From: Opitutaceae bacterium
GTDB lineage: Bacteria > Verrucomicrobiota > Verrucomicrobiia > Opitutales > Opitutaceae
Assembly: GCA_016711225.1 (NCBI GenBank)
Contig: JADJTK010000012.1
Span: forward strand, 1 to 64,000
Reading direction: 5' to 3'
DNA length: 64,000 bases
The first letter of the stretch is position 1. Every line of letters starts with the position of its first letter. Positions 9,022-18,345 of the stretch are shown here, piece by piece. The position numbers and the translations under genes were made by a program. A model generated the notes under the pieces. It was not told the DNA's origin. It saw nothing but the letters and a program-made list of their open reading frames with translations, and did no database searches.

Positions 9022-10896
9022 TCAGCCCGAAGACGGCGCCGCTTCCTCCAGCCGCTTCTCCGCTTCCTCCCACGCCTGGGTCGCCTGCTGGATCTGGTCG
9101 GTCACCGCACTGAGCTCCCGGTTGAGCTGCTGTGCCCGTCCCGCGATGGTGTACGACTCCGGGCTTTCGAGCTGTCCGGCGAGTTCGGTCTGCTTGGCCT
9201 CGAGCGCGGCGACCGCCTCCTCGAGCTTGCCCACCTCGGTGCGCAACTTGCGGATCTCGCCCGCGCTGAGTTTGGGCCCGGCAACAGGCTTGGGCGCCGC
9301 TGCCACCTTCACAGCCGCGATCTGCACCGGGCGCGCGTCGGTAAAGCCGGCCGTGAGCGCGGCGCGCTCGTTGGTGGCCTTCGATTTGTCGAGGTAGTAA
9401 TCGTAGTCGCCGGCGTAGGTCGTAAGGCGGCCGGCGTGGACGTGGAGCACCTGCGAGGCGAGCGCGCGGATGAAGTAGACGTCATGGCTGATGAACACCA
9501 GGGTGCCCTCGAACTGCTTGAGCGCGTGCACCAACGCATCGATCGACGCGATGTCGAGATGGGTCGTGGGCTCGTCCATGAGCAGGAAATTCGGCGGGTC
9601 GACCAGCAGACGGGCCAACGCCAGGCGCGACTTCTCGCCACCGGAGAGCACGGACACGCGCTTGAAGACGTCGTCCTTACGGAAGAGGAACGCGGCCAGA
9701 ATAGTGCGCGCGCGCTGCTCGGTGAGCTGGTTGGCCTCGGTGCGCAGCTCCATCACGTTTTCAAAGACCGTGGCGGCGACGTTGAGGGTGTCGGTGCGGT
9801 TCTGCGCGAAGTAGCCCGGGATCACGCTGCTGCCGAGCTCGCGCGTGCCGCCCTGGATCGGGATCACGTCGCCGAGAATCTTGAGCAGGGTGGACTTGCC
9901 TGCGCCGTTGGGGCCGACCAAGACGATGCGCTGCCCACGCTCGACCTGGAAATTGAGGTCACGATACACGACGTGGTCGCCGTACGCCTGTTGCACGTGA
10001 TCGAGGGTGATGACCTTGAGCCCCGAGCGCGGCGGCTGCGGGAAGCGGAAGTTCATGCGCTTGAGCTCCTCCACCGGCTCCTCGACCGCTTCGTCCTTGA
10101 GGCGCTCAATCTGTTTTTCCTTCGATTTGGCGCGGGAGGCCATGGAGGCCTTGGCACCGAAGCGGTCCACGAACTTCTGAAGATGGGCGATCTCGCGCTG
10201 CTGGTTCTTGAAGACGGAGGCCTGCTGGGTCTTGCGCGCCTCCTTCTCGATGAGGAAGTCGTCGTAGTTGCCCGTGTAGCGATGGAGGCTGCCACCACGC
10301 AGCTCTAGCATGCCGTTGCAGAGCGCGTTGAGGAAGGCGCGATCATGGGAGATCACGAGCAGACCGCCCGGGTAGCGGGTGAGGTATTCCTGAAACCAGA
10401 TCAACGCCTCGAGATCGAGATGGTTGGTGGGCTCATCGAGCAGGAGCTGCGCCGGCTCGCTCACGAGGAGGCGCGCGAGATGGGCGCGCATCACCCAGCC
10501 GCCGGAGAAAGTATTGGCGGGTTTGTCATGGTCGCCCTCGCGGAAACCAAGACCGGCGAGGATCTTTTTGGCCCGGGGCTCGAGCGTCCAATCGATGTCG
10601 TAGTCCTCGTCATCGGTCGGCATGAGCTTTTTGCCGCTCGTGGCGAGGTGGAGAATGGTCTCATTGCCGGCGGGCGCGCTCTCCTGGGGGAGGAAGCCGA
10701 AGTCGGCGCCACGCTCCCAGGTGATGGTCCCCTCGTCCGGCGATTCTTCGCCAAGGATAAGGTTAAAGAGTGTGGATTTGCCTGCGCCGTTGGGGCCCAC
10801 GAGGCCGAACCGGTCGGTGCGCGCGACAAAGAGCGAGACCTCGGAAAAGAGTTCGCGTGTACCGTAGGACTTGGAGATGTCGGCGATCGTGAGCAT
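9022..10896 (-). CDS. ABC-F ATPase (ribosome-associated type)
   Basis: Soluble protein with two tandem ABC domains and no membrane segments. Both domains have GPNGAGKST Walker A loops, signature motifs (TFSGGWVMR and VLSGGEKSR) and Walker B sequences (LLLDEPTNHLD and LLMDEPTTHLD). The charged linker between the domains carries KSKEKQIERLK, and the C-terminus is a coiled coil as in Uup. ABC-F proteins bind the ribosomal E site and act in translation or antibiotic protection; which subfamily this is cannot be told by eye. The open frame begins at a TTG (10908), but ATG 10896 gives the normal start MLTIADISKSYG. Length is 624 residues. Monocistronic. Confidence 0.9.
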   Translation of the reverse strand: MLTIADISKSYGTRELFSEVSLFVARTDRFGLVGPNGAGKSTLFNLILGEESPDEGTITWERGADFGFLPQESAPAGNETILHLATSGKKLMPTDDEDYDIDWTLEPRAKKILAGLGFREGDHDKPANTFSGGWVMRAHLARLLVSEPAQLLLDEPTNHLDLEALIWFQEYLTRYPGGLLVISHDRAFLNALCNGMLELRGGSLHRYTGNYDDFLIEKEARKTQQASVFKNQQREIAHLQKFVDRFGAKASMASRAKSKEKQIERLKDEAVEEPVEELKRMNFRFPQPPRSGLKVITLDHVQQAYGDHVVYRDLNFQVERGQRIVLVGPNGAGKSTLLKILGDVIPIQGGTRELGSSVIPGYFAQNRTDTLNVAATVFENVMELRTEANQLTEQRARTILAAFLFRKDDVFKRVSVLSGGEKSRLALARLLVDPPNFLLMDEPTTHLDIASIDALVHALKQFEGTLVFISHDVYFIRALASQVLHVHAGRLTTYAGDYDYYLDKSKATNERAALTAGFTDARPVQIAAVKVAAAPKPVAGPKLSAGEIRKLRTEVGKLEEAVAALEAKQTELAGQLESPESYTIAGRAQQLNRELSAVTDQIQQATQAWEEAEKRLEEAAPSSG

Positions 10897-11079
10897 GGAA
10901 GCTGTCAAACAAACCGGAGCACGCGGGGGGGCGTCAAGGCTGGGGACGGGCGGTTATTAAGAGCCCATCGGCGCAACCCGGCTCCAGTGGAACGAAATTT
11001 GCGGGCCCCATTCCAACGCGGTACGCCCTTGGTGGCGCCTGCCCCGCTCATCATCAACAGGATGAAGGCGGTAGTGTAG

Positions 11080-11247
11080 GTGAGCGGCAGCCTCCGCGAC
11101 GAACGGCTCTTCGCCAAGACCGCTACCGAAGCCGAGGCCAAGGACGCCGCCCTCGCCCTCCCGAAGGTCCAGGAATTCACGACCGACAGGACGATCCGCA
11201 AAGTGATCTTCGCCCCCCGCCGCATCCTCAACCTCGTCGTCGGATAA
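11080..11247 (+). pseudogene. leuS: Decayed 3' end of a leucyl-tRNA synthetase gene
   Basis: Reading from 11080 gives 55 codons and a TAA. They match the LeuRS C-terminal domain: VSGSLRDE (family VNGKLRD), a run of acidic and alanine residues, ALPKVQEF, then IRKVIFAPRRILNLVVG before the stop. Just upstream, VV is followed by TAG (11077-11079) where the family has Gln in VVQVNGK, consistent with a CAG to TAG change. No other part of leuS is recognisable in the roughly 180 bases upstream. It is a remnant of a second or displaced leuS; the working gene must be elsewhere. The rest of the 600-base gap (10897-11505) holds a hairpin (cggccc 11368-11373 with gggccg 11391-11396) and a degenerate copy of the cgaaa...tttcg intergenic repeat near 11421-11446. 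Confidence 0.72.
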
Positions 11248-11461
11248 CGGAAACAGACGTTGCCAGATTTCCATCGTCGGGGCGTCGCACCACCGCTTTC
11301 GGTGCGAAAGCGTGAGTCGACGCCCTACGGTGGAAAGCGCGTACCGCCGCCCGCTCCGTCTTCCCCACGGCCCGACCCGGCCGCACCGCCGGGCCGTTTC
11401 GTTTTCGCCGCCTTCCGTCGTCGCGAAATTCGTCAGAGTTTCGTCGGCTTTCCGCGTACTA

Positions 11462-11478
11462 GTAACGCTTGACGTTAC
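11462..11478. promoter_or_regulatory. Inverted repeat gtaacg-N5-cgttac, candidate HigA operator
   Basis: A perfect six-base inverted repeat with a five-base spacer, 28 bases before the higB start. It contains a TTGACG that could be the -35 box, so binding there would block transcription, as in autoregulated higBA operons. No clear -10 is seen. Confidence 0.5.
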
Positions 11479-11505
11479 CAACGTTCTGCGTGATCTGGTA
11501 CGACC

Positions 11506-11793
11506 GTGATCCGGACGTTCAACGATGCAGCGACAGCCGCGATCTTTCGCGAAGAGCGCACACCGGATCTGCCGCCGGACATCCAGACCACCGCCCGCCG
11601 AAAACTCGTCCAACTCGATCTGGCCCGCCAACTCACCGATCTACGCGTGCCGCCGGGCAACCGACTCGAACTCCTCAAGGGCAACCGCAAAGGCCAGCAC
11701 TCCATCCGCATCAACGACCAATGGCGCATCTGTTTTCGGTGGACGGATCAGGGCGTCGAAGAAGTCGAGATCGTCGACTACTACCAACCATGA
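11506..11793 (+). CDS. higB: HigB-type toxin, RelE superfamily
   Basis: A 95-residue mRNA interferase-type toxin that would cleave mRNA on the ribosome. The order is that of host-inhibition HigB: N-terminal IRTFNDAATAAIFREER, central LDLARQLTDLRVPPGNRLELLKG, then HSIRINDQWRICFRW and the ending VEIVDYYQP. The start is GTG 11506. The antitoxin gene follows with a four-base ATGA overlap, so the two are translated together. Toxin-first order is typical of higBA. The pair lies next to a leuS remnant and intergenic repeats, a plausible landing site for mobile modules. Confidence 0.93.
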   Translation: MIRTFNDAATAAIFREERTPDLPPDIQTTARRKLVQLDLARQLTDLRVPPGNRLELLKGNRKGQHSIRINDQWRICFRWTDQGVEEVEIVDYYQP

Positions 11794-12089
11794 AATCCCC
11801 CACTCTTCCGCTCCTCCCCCCCGGAGAAATGCTCCGCGAGGAATTCCTCGGGCCAATGGAGCTCACACCGTACCGCCTTGCCAAGGACATCGGCGTGCCG
11901 CTCACCCGCATCGCCGCGATCCTCGCTGGCAAGCGCGCCATCACTGCCGACACCGGCCTGCGCCTCGACCGCTACTTCGGTCTTTCCGAAGGCTGGTGGC
12001 TGCGCCTGCAGACGGAATGCGACATCCGCCAAGCCCGCCGTACCCTCGGCGCGGAACTCGCCGCGATCACGCCGAGACAGGCAGCATAA
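11790..12089 (+). CDS. higA: HigA-type antitoxin, XRE helix-turn-helix
   Basis: A 99-residue antitoxin of the HigA/VapI group. The helix-turn-helix spans about residues 30-60 (YRLAKDIGVPLTRIAAILAGKR), preceded by the family's LPPGEMLREEFL and followed by the typical FGLSEGWWLRLQTE. It binds and neutralises HigB and probably represses its own promoter at the inverted repeat upstream of higB. The ATG overlaps the higB stop. An open frame continues upstream of this ATG inside higB, but the family starts here. Confidence 0.94.
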   Translation: MKSPTLPLLPPGEMLREEFLGPMELTPYRLAKDIGVPLTRIAAILAGKRAITADTGLRLDRYFGLSEGWWLRLQTECDIRQARRTLGAELAAITPRQAA

Positions 12090-12194
12090 GCCACGGTCCC
12101 TCCTTCCTGCCTAAGCGCGGCCGCACCGGCGGGCCGTTTCGTTACCCCCGTCGCCTCCTCCGGCAGCGAAATCGCAAGAGCTTCGTCCGGCCGT

Positions 12195-12217
12195 GGTCCG
12201 CTCCTTCACGCCGGACC
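12195..12217 (+). repeat. Intergenic hairpin, family B (divergent copy)
   Basis: A 23-base element with ggtccg at the left and cggacc at the right, the inner arm degraded. The intact copy is at 23319 and two more lie at 55147 and 55657. A degenerate cgaaa...cttcg element sits just upstream at 12164-12190. Together they fill the 234-base gap between higA and the next gene. Confidence 0.55.
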
Positions 12218-12323
12218 GCCCGGGGCGACCCGGCGTACTTGGTAATCGCCGCTTCGCACTCAATCGTTCGCAACTGTCGCCCTTGCCTCGGGACCGAATC
12301 GTGCCCATCCCTTCGCTACCCCG

Positions 12324-13310
12324 ATGGATCGCCGCACCACCCCCGCACCACCCGCCTGGTACCAGATCCGCCTGCGCTTTATCTTCGTGCTGGCCTGCCT
12401 CGCCGGCGGGCTCTTCTGGTTCTACCGCCACTACACGCCGGCCATGGGGCACGGTCCGGCTGGCCCCGCGGTGCCGGCGGAACCCTTCGCCCACGTATGG
12501 CGCGAAGGCGATGTGCTCCTCCTCGGCCTGGGCGATAGCGTGGTGACCGGCTTCGGCGCCGACGCCGGCTTCGGCTTTTTCGACCGCCTCGCCGACCTGC
12601 CGCCGGGCGACGAGTCCGACATGGAAGGCAAATGCCTGCGCCGCGTCTTCCCTAAGTTGCGCATCCTCGATTTGGCGGAGAACTCAACGAGCTCCGGCGA
12701 ACACCTGCGCAACCAGGTTTCGTACCTGCCGCAACAGCCGGCCACGACACGTGGCATCGTCGTGCTCTCCACCGGAGGAATCGATCTGATCCACGACTAC
12801 GGGGCCTCGCCGCCGCGCGATGAGGCGCTCTACGGCGCGACCTGGGCCGACGGTCAACGCTATGCCGCCAACTTTCGGACACGGCTGAAGAAGCTGCTCG
12901 AGGCCATCAGCGCGCGTTTCCCGGGCGGATGCGACATCTTCATCGCCACAATCTTCGATCCCACCGATGGAGTCGGCGACATCGAGCGGACCAATCCCGT
13001 CCTGCGACTGATCAAGCCCCTCCCGCCCTGGCCCGACGGGTTGAAGGTGCATGCGGAGTTCAACCGTCACATCCGCGAAGCCGCGGCAGCGCGCCCCAAC
13101 GTGCATGTGGTCGATGTGCACGGCACGCTGCTCGGCCACGGACTCCACTGTCGCGACAAACGCGGCCCCCATTACCACGCAGCGGATCCGACCTACTGGT
13201 ACTTCGTGAATCTCGAAGACCCGAATCGCCGCGGCTACGACGCGATCCGCCGGGCCTTTTTACTGGAGATGATTCGTGTGCTGGGGCCGGCGAAGACGGA
13301 GGGGCCCTAA
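12324..13310 (+). CDS. Membrane-anchored SGNH/GDSL-like hydrolase
   Basis: A 328-residue protein with one N-terminal transmembrane helix (about 17-36, RFIFVLACLAGGLFWFY), then a domain with GLGDSVVTGFG (Asp71-Ser72). This is the block I nucleophile motif of SGNH esterases and lipases. A later STGGIDL may correspond to block III. The usual block V DxxH is not clear: the C-terminal match NLEDPNRRGYDAIRR lacks the His at the expected place, so activity is uncertain. It probably acts outside the cytoplasmic membrane on an ester of unknown identity. It stands alone downstream of higBA, and nothing around it suggests a substrate. Confidence 0.7.
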   Translation: MDRRTTPAPPAWYQIRLRFIFVLACLAGGLFWFYRHYTPAMGHGPAGPAVPAEPFAHVWREGDVLLLGLGDSVVTGFGADAGFGFFDRLADLPPGDESDMEGKCLRRVFPKLRILDLAENSTSSGEHLRNQVSYLPQQPATTRGIVVLSTGGIDLIHDYGASPPRDEALYGATWADGQRYAANFRTRLKKLLEAISARFPGGCDIFIATIFDPTDGVGDIERTNPVLRLIKPLPPWPDGLKVHAEFNRHIREAAAARPNVHVVDVHGTLLGHGLHCRDKRGPHYHAADPTYWYFVNLEDPNRRGYDAIRRAFLLEMIRVLGPAKTEGP

Positions 13311-13528
13311 GCCCGACCCGCAGGCGTCACGTCAGGAGAAAGCCGTGGCGTGTCTGCGCCCGGCTCCGTACACAGATCGCATCCAGCGCAGGATAGAGCC
13401 TCTCTCCGCACATTGAGAGACCATCTGGCCGAGGCTCCGACCGAGCCGATTCTGCAGCCCTCCTCGCCGCCCCTCCTCCCGTCGCTCGTCCCAAGCTGAC
13501 ACGCCCGGCGGATCTCGACTCGCCGGCA

Positions 13529-16500
13529 CTACGCCGCCGCCGGCTCGCCCGCCAGGGCCCGGCAGCCTTTCAGGTCACACTTGCCGCTGCCCAATACCGG
13601 GATGCGATCGATGTGCCGCACAACCTTGGGTATCCACAGATTCGGAAGCCCGGCCGCGGTGAGTTTCTCGCGCAGCTCGGCAACCGTGATCGCCTCGGTG
13701 GTCAGCAGCACCAGCGACTCGCCCTTGGCGGCATCGGGCACGCCAAGCACGACAACCTTCTGCACCTCCGCGGCCTCCAACCCGAACAGCTCGACAATCT
13801 TCTGCTCGATGGTGAGATGCGGCACCATCTCGCCGCCCACCTTGGAAAAGCGCGACAGCCGGCCCTCGATGAAGAGAAACCCATCGTCGTCGAACCGCCC
13901 AAGATCGCCGGTGATAAACCAGCCGTCGCGCAGCGCCTCGGCGTTGCGGACCGGGTCCTTCAAATAACCACCGAACACGTTGGCCCCGCGCAGGCAGACG
14001 ATGCCGGTCTCGTTGGGCGGCAGCACCGCCCCTGTCTCCGGATGCACGATGCGCGCGGTCATGCCGGCCAGCAAACGGCCCACCGAGCCGAGCCGGTGTC
14101 CCTCCTGCGCCTTCACCCCCTTGGGCAGGTTGGGTGGCTCGGGCAGATTCACGTTGGTCACAGGCGTGGTCTCCGTGAGTCCGTAGCCCTGGAGCAGGCG
14201 CAGGCCGAACTTCTGCAGCGCGAACTCGAAAAGGTCGACCGGCAGCTTCTCGGCGCCCGAGACCATGAAGCGCAACGAGCGCAACTGGTTCGGCTCGGCG
14301 CGTTTGAGGACCGGGCGGATGAACGTCGGCGTGCCCACATACACCGTGATCTTCTCCTCCTCGATCGCCTCAACGGTGCGCTTGGCATCAAGCGGCGTGG
14401 GCAACGTGACCGTGCGCACGCCACGCAAAAGCGCATACCAGAGGGTGACGGTGAACCCGAAGCTGTGGAAGATCGGCAGGCAGGCCAGCAGCGTCTCCCG
14501 GCGCGAGAGGATACCGGTGGCGGAGATTTGACCGCAGTTGCCCAGGATGTTGCGGTGCGAGAGCGGCACGCCCTTGGGCTCGCCGGCGCTACCGCTCGTA
14601 AAGAGCAGCCCCGCCTCGGCGTGCCCGCCGTGGCGCGACACCCGCCAGAGCCGCGCCAACAGCCGCGAGGGCAACAGCCACACCAGCAGCAAGCGACCGA
14701 GCACGGCGGGCTTGCCGCAGCGCTGCAGATCGGCCCTCAGGTCGCGGGTGAGCGCCGGCCAGGGGAACTGCGGCAGCTTGGCCCGCACCGCTTCGGCGGA
14801 GATCACAGTTTTCACTTCGCCCAGACGCAGCGAGGACTGGATCGCGGCCGCGCTGGCGGTGAAATTGAGGTTCACCGGGGTCTTGCCGGCCAGGACCACC
14901 GCGAGATTGGCGATCGTGCCACCGGCCCCGGGAGGCAACACGATGCCCACCCGCCGCTCCGGCACCTCGCGGCGCAGCACCACGGCGTAGGTGGCGGCGG
15001 CGGCCAGCAGCGTACCGGCGCTCACCTCCCGACGTTCGGCCGTGCGGTCCACGAGCACAATCTTCCAGGGATGCCGGGCCAGCGAGCGCAGGCACTCGTA
15101 GCCCAAGTTGCGCCGCAGCTCGAGGCGTTGCTGGTAGGCCACCTCCCCCAGATCCAGCAGCGCCTGCCGGGCGAGCACGGCGTTGACGGTCTGGTACGGC
15201 AACGGCGGCCCCACCTGGACCAGCACCGAGCGGGGGAACTGCTCGGTGTGCTTGAAAATCAGTTTCTGATTCGAGTAGGTGAAGAGCGCCCCCCAGAGCG
15301 AATCGATGAACACCGGCACCACCGGCACCTCGGCGCGTTTGGCCAGCAGCTCGAACCCGCGGCGGATCTCCATCAACGCCCCGGTGCAGCTCACCTGCCC
15401 CTCCGGAAACACGCAGACCAGTTCGCCCTCCTTCATCTTGCGCGTGGCCAGGCGGAACCCCTCGCTGGCGCGGGCCGCGGAGAGCGGAATCACCCCGGTG
15501 ATGCGGTAAAACCACAGCGGCAGCCCGCGTCGCTGCCGACCATGGACGGCGAGAAACCACAGTTTGCGCGGGAAGACCACCTGCAGGATCAGGGCGTCGA
15601 TGTAGGAGATGTGGTTGCTCACGATCAACGCGCCGCCGGCGGGCAGGTTCTCCACCCCCTGAATGCGCAACCGATAGAGCACCTTCCCCAGCCCACGGAA
15701 GAGCAGCAGCACCAGATGCTCCGGGGCCAACCAGACGGTCACCAGCGCCACCACTACCGCCGCGGCCGCCAAGGCCTCGAGCTGCGTGGACAACGGCCAG
15801 CGCAGGAGCGCGGCCATCGCGTAGTACACCCCTCCCGCCCCCACCCCGCCCAGGCCGCGGGACAGATTCAGCGCGCCCACCATCCGCGTGCGCCGCTCCC
15901 GGCTCACCCGGTGACTAAAATACACGTGCAGGGGGGTGAGATACAGCCCTGAGCTAAATCCCAGCAGCGCCAGCGCCGGCCGGAAGGCGGTGGCGTCGAG
16001 GGCGTTGCGGCTCGCCCACCAGGCGGCCAGCGCCATGCCCGCGGCCCCGAACGGCACCAGACCGATCTCGGTGCGTTCGTGGGACACCAGCCCCGCCACG
16101 AGATTGCCCGCCAGCGCGCCGACACTGGCAAAGAGCAGCAACGTCACCGCCAGGCCCGCCACGCTCACCGTGCCGGGATTGAGCGCCACCCAGTAACGCC
16201 CCGCGTCGACAAGCACCAGCACCAGCGCGCTGCCAAGCAGATAGTAGAAGAGGATACCCAGGGCGCTCATGCGCAGCCGCGAGTTGCCCAGCAGTTCCAC
16301 GAGATGGCTCATCTGCCGGGTGAGCAGTTTCGGCGGGGGCGGCCCATCCGGGCGGGCCGGCGGGCGTCGAGCGGGCAAGAACGCCACCAGCGCCACCGCC
16401 ACCACGACGGGCAAGGCGAGCGCCACCTTCTCAGCCGCGGCCCAGCCACCGTCGCCACCACCCAAGGCCAGCTCAAAGGCCCACACTGCCGAATAGGCGC

Positions 16501-16969
16501 CCCCAACCACCGCGGCGACGGTGGCCATCTCCAGCAGCATCACTGCGGAGTTGTAGCGCTCGGGGCGGGCGACTTCGCGCAGCATCGTGCGCTTGTTGGG
16601 CGATACGAAGGCCGAGTGCACGGCCAACAGCAGGAATACCAACACCGTGAGCACGACACTGCGTTCATGCAGCGCCAATGCCAGCGCCCCCAGCAACGAC
16701 AGCAGCAGCAAAATGGAGACACTCAACATCGTGCGGCTGGAGAACCGGTCGGCGAACCAAGCGAACAACGGCGAGAACAGCAGAAACGGCGCCGCAAGCA
16801 CCACCGGCAGCACCGCCAGCCATTCCTCCACCGCGCCCGGCGCGAGCACACCCGGAGCCAACGCCAGGGCAAGCACGAGCATCTTCGCCGCATTGGCGGT
16901 GAACGACACCAGCGTCTGCGTGACGAGCAACGCGATCAGGGATGCCTGCGAGCCTCGGGGGGATTCCAT
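13529..16969 (-). CDS. aas: LplT-PlsC-Aas fusion: lysophospholipid transporter, acyltransferase and acyl-ACP synthetase
   Basis: Three domains in 1146 residues. Residues 1-410 are an MFS transporter like LplT, which flips lysophospholipid inward. Residues about 435-620 are a PlsC-type acyltransferase with the HX4D motif at His453-Asp458 (SNHISYIDAL) and FPEGQVS. Residues about 640-1140 are an AMP-forming acyl-ACP/CoA synthetase with TSGSAGEPKG near 790, GYGLTETTP near 923, ITGDLGRFDDDGFLFIEGR and a terminal GKCDLKG lysine. Together they would import, activate and re-acylate lysophosphatidylethanolamine, repairing membrane lipid. The start is ATG 16969; the open frame runs 91 codons further upstream, but that stretch is basic, proline-rich and unlike any leader. 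The 218 bases downstream to the SGNH gene hold nothing recognisable. Confidence 0.9.
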   Translation of the reverse strand: MESPRGSQASLIALLVTQTLVSFTANAAKMLVLALALAPGVLAPGAVEEWLAVLPVVLAAPFLLFSPLFAWFADRFSSRTMLSVSILLLLSLLGALALALHERSVVLTVLVFLLLAVHSAFVSPNKRTMLREVARPERYNSAVMLLEMATVAAVVGGAYSAVWAFELALGGGDGGWAAAEKVALALPVVVAVALVAFLPARRPPARPDGPPPPKLLTRQMSHLVELLGNSRLRMSALGILFYYLLGSALVLVLVDAGRYWVALNPGTVSVAGLAVTLLLFASVGALAGNLVAGLVSHERTEIGLVPFGAAGMALAAWWASRNALDATAFRPALALLGFSSGLYLTPLHVYFSHRVSRERRTRMVGALNLSRGLGGVGAGGVYYAMAALLRWPLSTQLEALAAAAVVVALVTVWLAPEHLVLLLFRGLGKVLYRLRIQGVENLPAGGALIVSNHISYIDALILQVVFPRKLWFLAVHGRQRRGLPLWFYRITGVIPLSAARASEGFRLATRKMKEGELVCVFPEGQVSCTGALMEIRRGFELLAKRAEVPVVPVFIDSLWGALFTYSNQKLIFKHTEQFPRSVLVQVGPPLPYQTVNAVLARQALLDLGEVAYQQRLELRRNLGYECLRSLARHPWKIVLVDRTAERREVSAGTLLAAAATYAVVLRREVPERRVGIVLPPGAGGTIANLAVVLAGKTPVNLNFTASAAAIQSSLRLGEVKTVISAEAVRAKLPQFPWPALTRDLRADLQRCGKPAVLGRLLLVWLLPSRLLARLWRVSRHGGHAEAGLLFTSGSAGEPKGVPLSHRNILGNCGQISATGILSRRETLLACLPIFHSFGFTVTLWYALLRGVRTVTLPTPLDAKRTVEAIEEEKITVYVGTPTFIRPVLKRAEPNQLRSLRFMVSGAEKLPVDLFEFALQKFGLRLLQGYGLTETTPVTNVNLPEPPNLPKGVKAQEGHRLGSVGRLLAGMTARIVHPETGAVLPPNETGIVCLRGANVFGGYLKDPVRNAEALRDGWFITGDLGRFDDDGFLFIEGRLSRFSKVGGEMVPHLTIEQKIVELFGLEAAEVQKVVVLGVPDAAKGESLVLLTTEAITVAELREKLTAAGLPNLWIPKVVRHIDRIPVLGSGKCDLKGCRALAGEPAAA

Positions 16970-17322
16970 CAAGGGCGGATTGGAGGGGGCCGACCGCGGG
17001 AGGGAAAACCAACCCGCCCGAGGGTGCAAGGCCCGCCTTCGGCGGCCCCGAAAGAACCATGCTTTCCACCTGTAGGAAGCAGGCTCGCACGCGCACGGCT
17101 CCGCCCCCCCCGTAGGTGTCGGGCTTGCCCTCCCGACCGGTTCAAGGCCCCGAGCTCCCCCGCTTCCCAGCCTTGCCTTCCCGGTTGAAGTTCCCGGGGG
17201 AAAAGCCGATAGACTCTCGGCCGCAGACCAACGCCTCAACACCCTCCGTCGCCTCCACCGTTGGATCGGGGGTCATCCCCTCCACCACTCTGTTCGGCCC
17301 GCCGCTTCCCGCCGCCTAGTCC
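16970..17322. other. Intergenic region between divergent aas and menC
   Basis: No gene is seen. It should hold both promoters, but no clear -35/-10 pair stands out. A small hairpin lies within it (gtcggg and cccgac around 17118-17137), preceded by GTAGG as in the other intergenic hairpins of this window. Confidence 0.5.
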
Positions 17323-18345
17323 ATGTCTGTGCGTTTCGAGTACCGCCCGTATCGCGCCAGTTTCCGCCAGCCACTGCTGACGGCCCACGGCGTATGGGCC
17401 GAGCGCGAAGGCATCATCGTCCGCTTGCTCGACGACGCCGGCCGCGAGAGCCTCGGCGAAATCGCCCCGCTGCCGGATTGGGGCACCGAAACCTTCGCCT
17501 CCGCCCTGGCCTTCTGCTCCGCCCTGCCCCGGCAACTCGATGAACAGGCCGCGCGCACCGTGCCCGACGCCCTGCCTTGCTGCCAGTTCGCCCTCGAAAC
17601 CGCTTGGGAGACTCTCCAGCGCCCCGACCACCCCGCTCCGGTGCGCACACTGCCCATGGCCACCTTGCTGCCCGCCGGGGCCGGCGCTGTAGCCGCCGCA
17701 GCCCGGGCGACCGCCCGCGGCTTCACCACGATGAAGTGGAAAGTCGGTGTCGGACCCGCCGCCACCGAACTCGCCCTGCTCCCCCGCGTATTGGAGCAAC
17801 TGCCTGCTGGCGGCCAGTTGCGCCTCGATGCCAACGGTGCCTGGGACCTGCCAACCGCCCGCCTCTGGCTCGAGGCCTGCGCCGACCGCCCCGTCGAGTT
17901 CATCGAGCAGCCCTTTCCCGTAGGCCAGGAGGAACCGGTCATCAGCCTGGCCAACGAATTCGCCACCCGCATCGCCCTGGACGAATCGGTGGCCGTGCGC
18001 GCCAACCTCCTACGCTGGCTGGAATTCGGCTGGCCCGGCATCTACGTGATCAAGCCCTCGCTGGCCGGCTCGCCACGCCGGCTGCTGCATCTGCTCGACG
18101 GTTACGAAGCCGAGGCCGTCTTCTCTTCCGCCTTCGAGACGGCCGTGGGCCTGCGCGCCGCCCTGCAACTAGTGGCCCGCGCTCCAGGCAACGGCCGCGC
18201 CGTCGGGTTCGGCACCATCGGTTGTTTCGCCGACGAGCGCTTGAACCTGCCCGATCCCGGCCCCACGCTTTCGACCAAGTGGCTCGCGCGCCAGGCGCCG
18301 GGCCCGCTATGGGAACATTTGTCGACCGTGCCGCGCGCCGCCTGA
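17323..18345 (+). CDS. menC: o-Succinylbenzoate synthase, enolase superfamily
   Basis: Dehydrates SHCHC to o-succinylbenzoate in menaquinone synthesis. The catalytic set of the muconate-lactonising subgroup is complete: Lys138 and Lys140 in MKWKVG, Asp169 in LDANGAWD, Glu195 in EFIEQPF, Asp220 in ALDES and Lys244 in VIKPSLAGS. It is 340 residues, with an N-terminal capping domain (YRASFRQPLLTAHGVWAEREG). menE begins inside its last 37 bases in another frame, so the two are translationally coupled. Some relatives racemise N-acylamino acids or dipeptides, but the menE neighbour fixes the role. Confidence 0.92.
   Translation: MSVRFEYRPYRASFRQPLLTAHGVWAEREGIIVRLLDDAGRESLGEIAPLPDWGTETFASALAFCSALPRQLDEQAARTVPDALPCCQFALETAWETLQRPDHPAPVRTLPMATLLPAGAGAVAAAARATARGFTTMKWKVGVGPAATELALLPRVLEQLPAGGQLRLDANGAWDLPTARLWLEACADRPVEFIEQPFPVGQEEPVISLANEFATRIALDESVAVRANLLRWLEFGWPGIYVIKPSLAGSPRRLLHLLDGYEAEAVFSSAFETAVGLRAALQLVARAPGNGRAVGFGTIGCFADERLNLPDPGPTLSTKWLARQAPGPLWEHLSTVPRAA

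Noticed and set aside
13613..15952. 779-codon plus-strand open frame opposite aas
   Set aside because: Gln/His/Arg-rich translation, typical of an antisense shadow.
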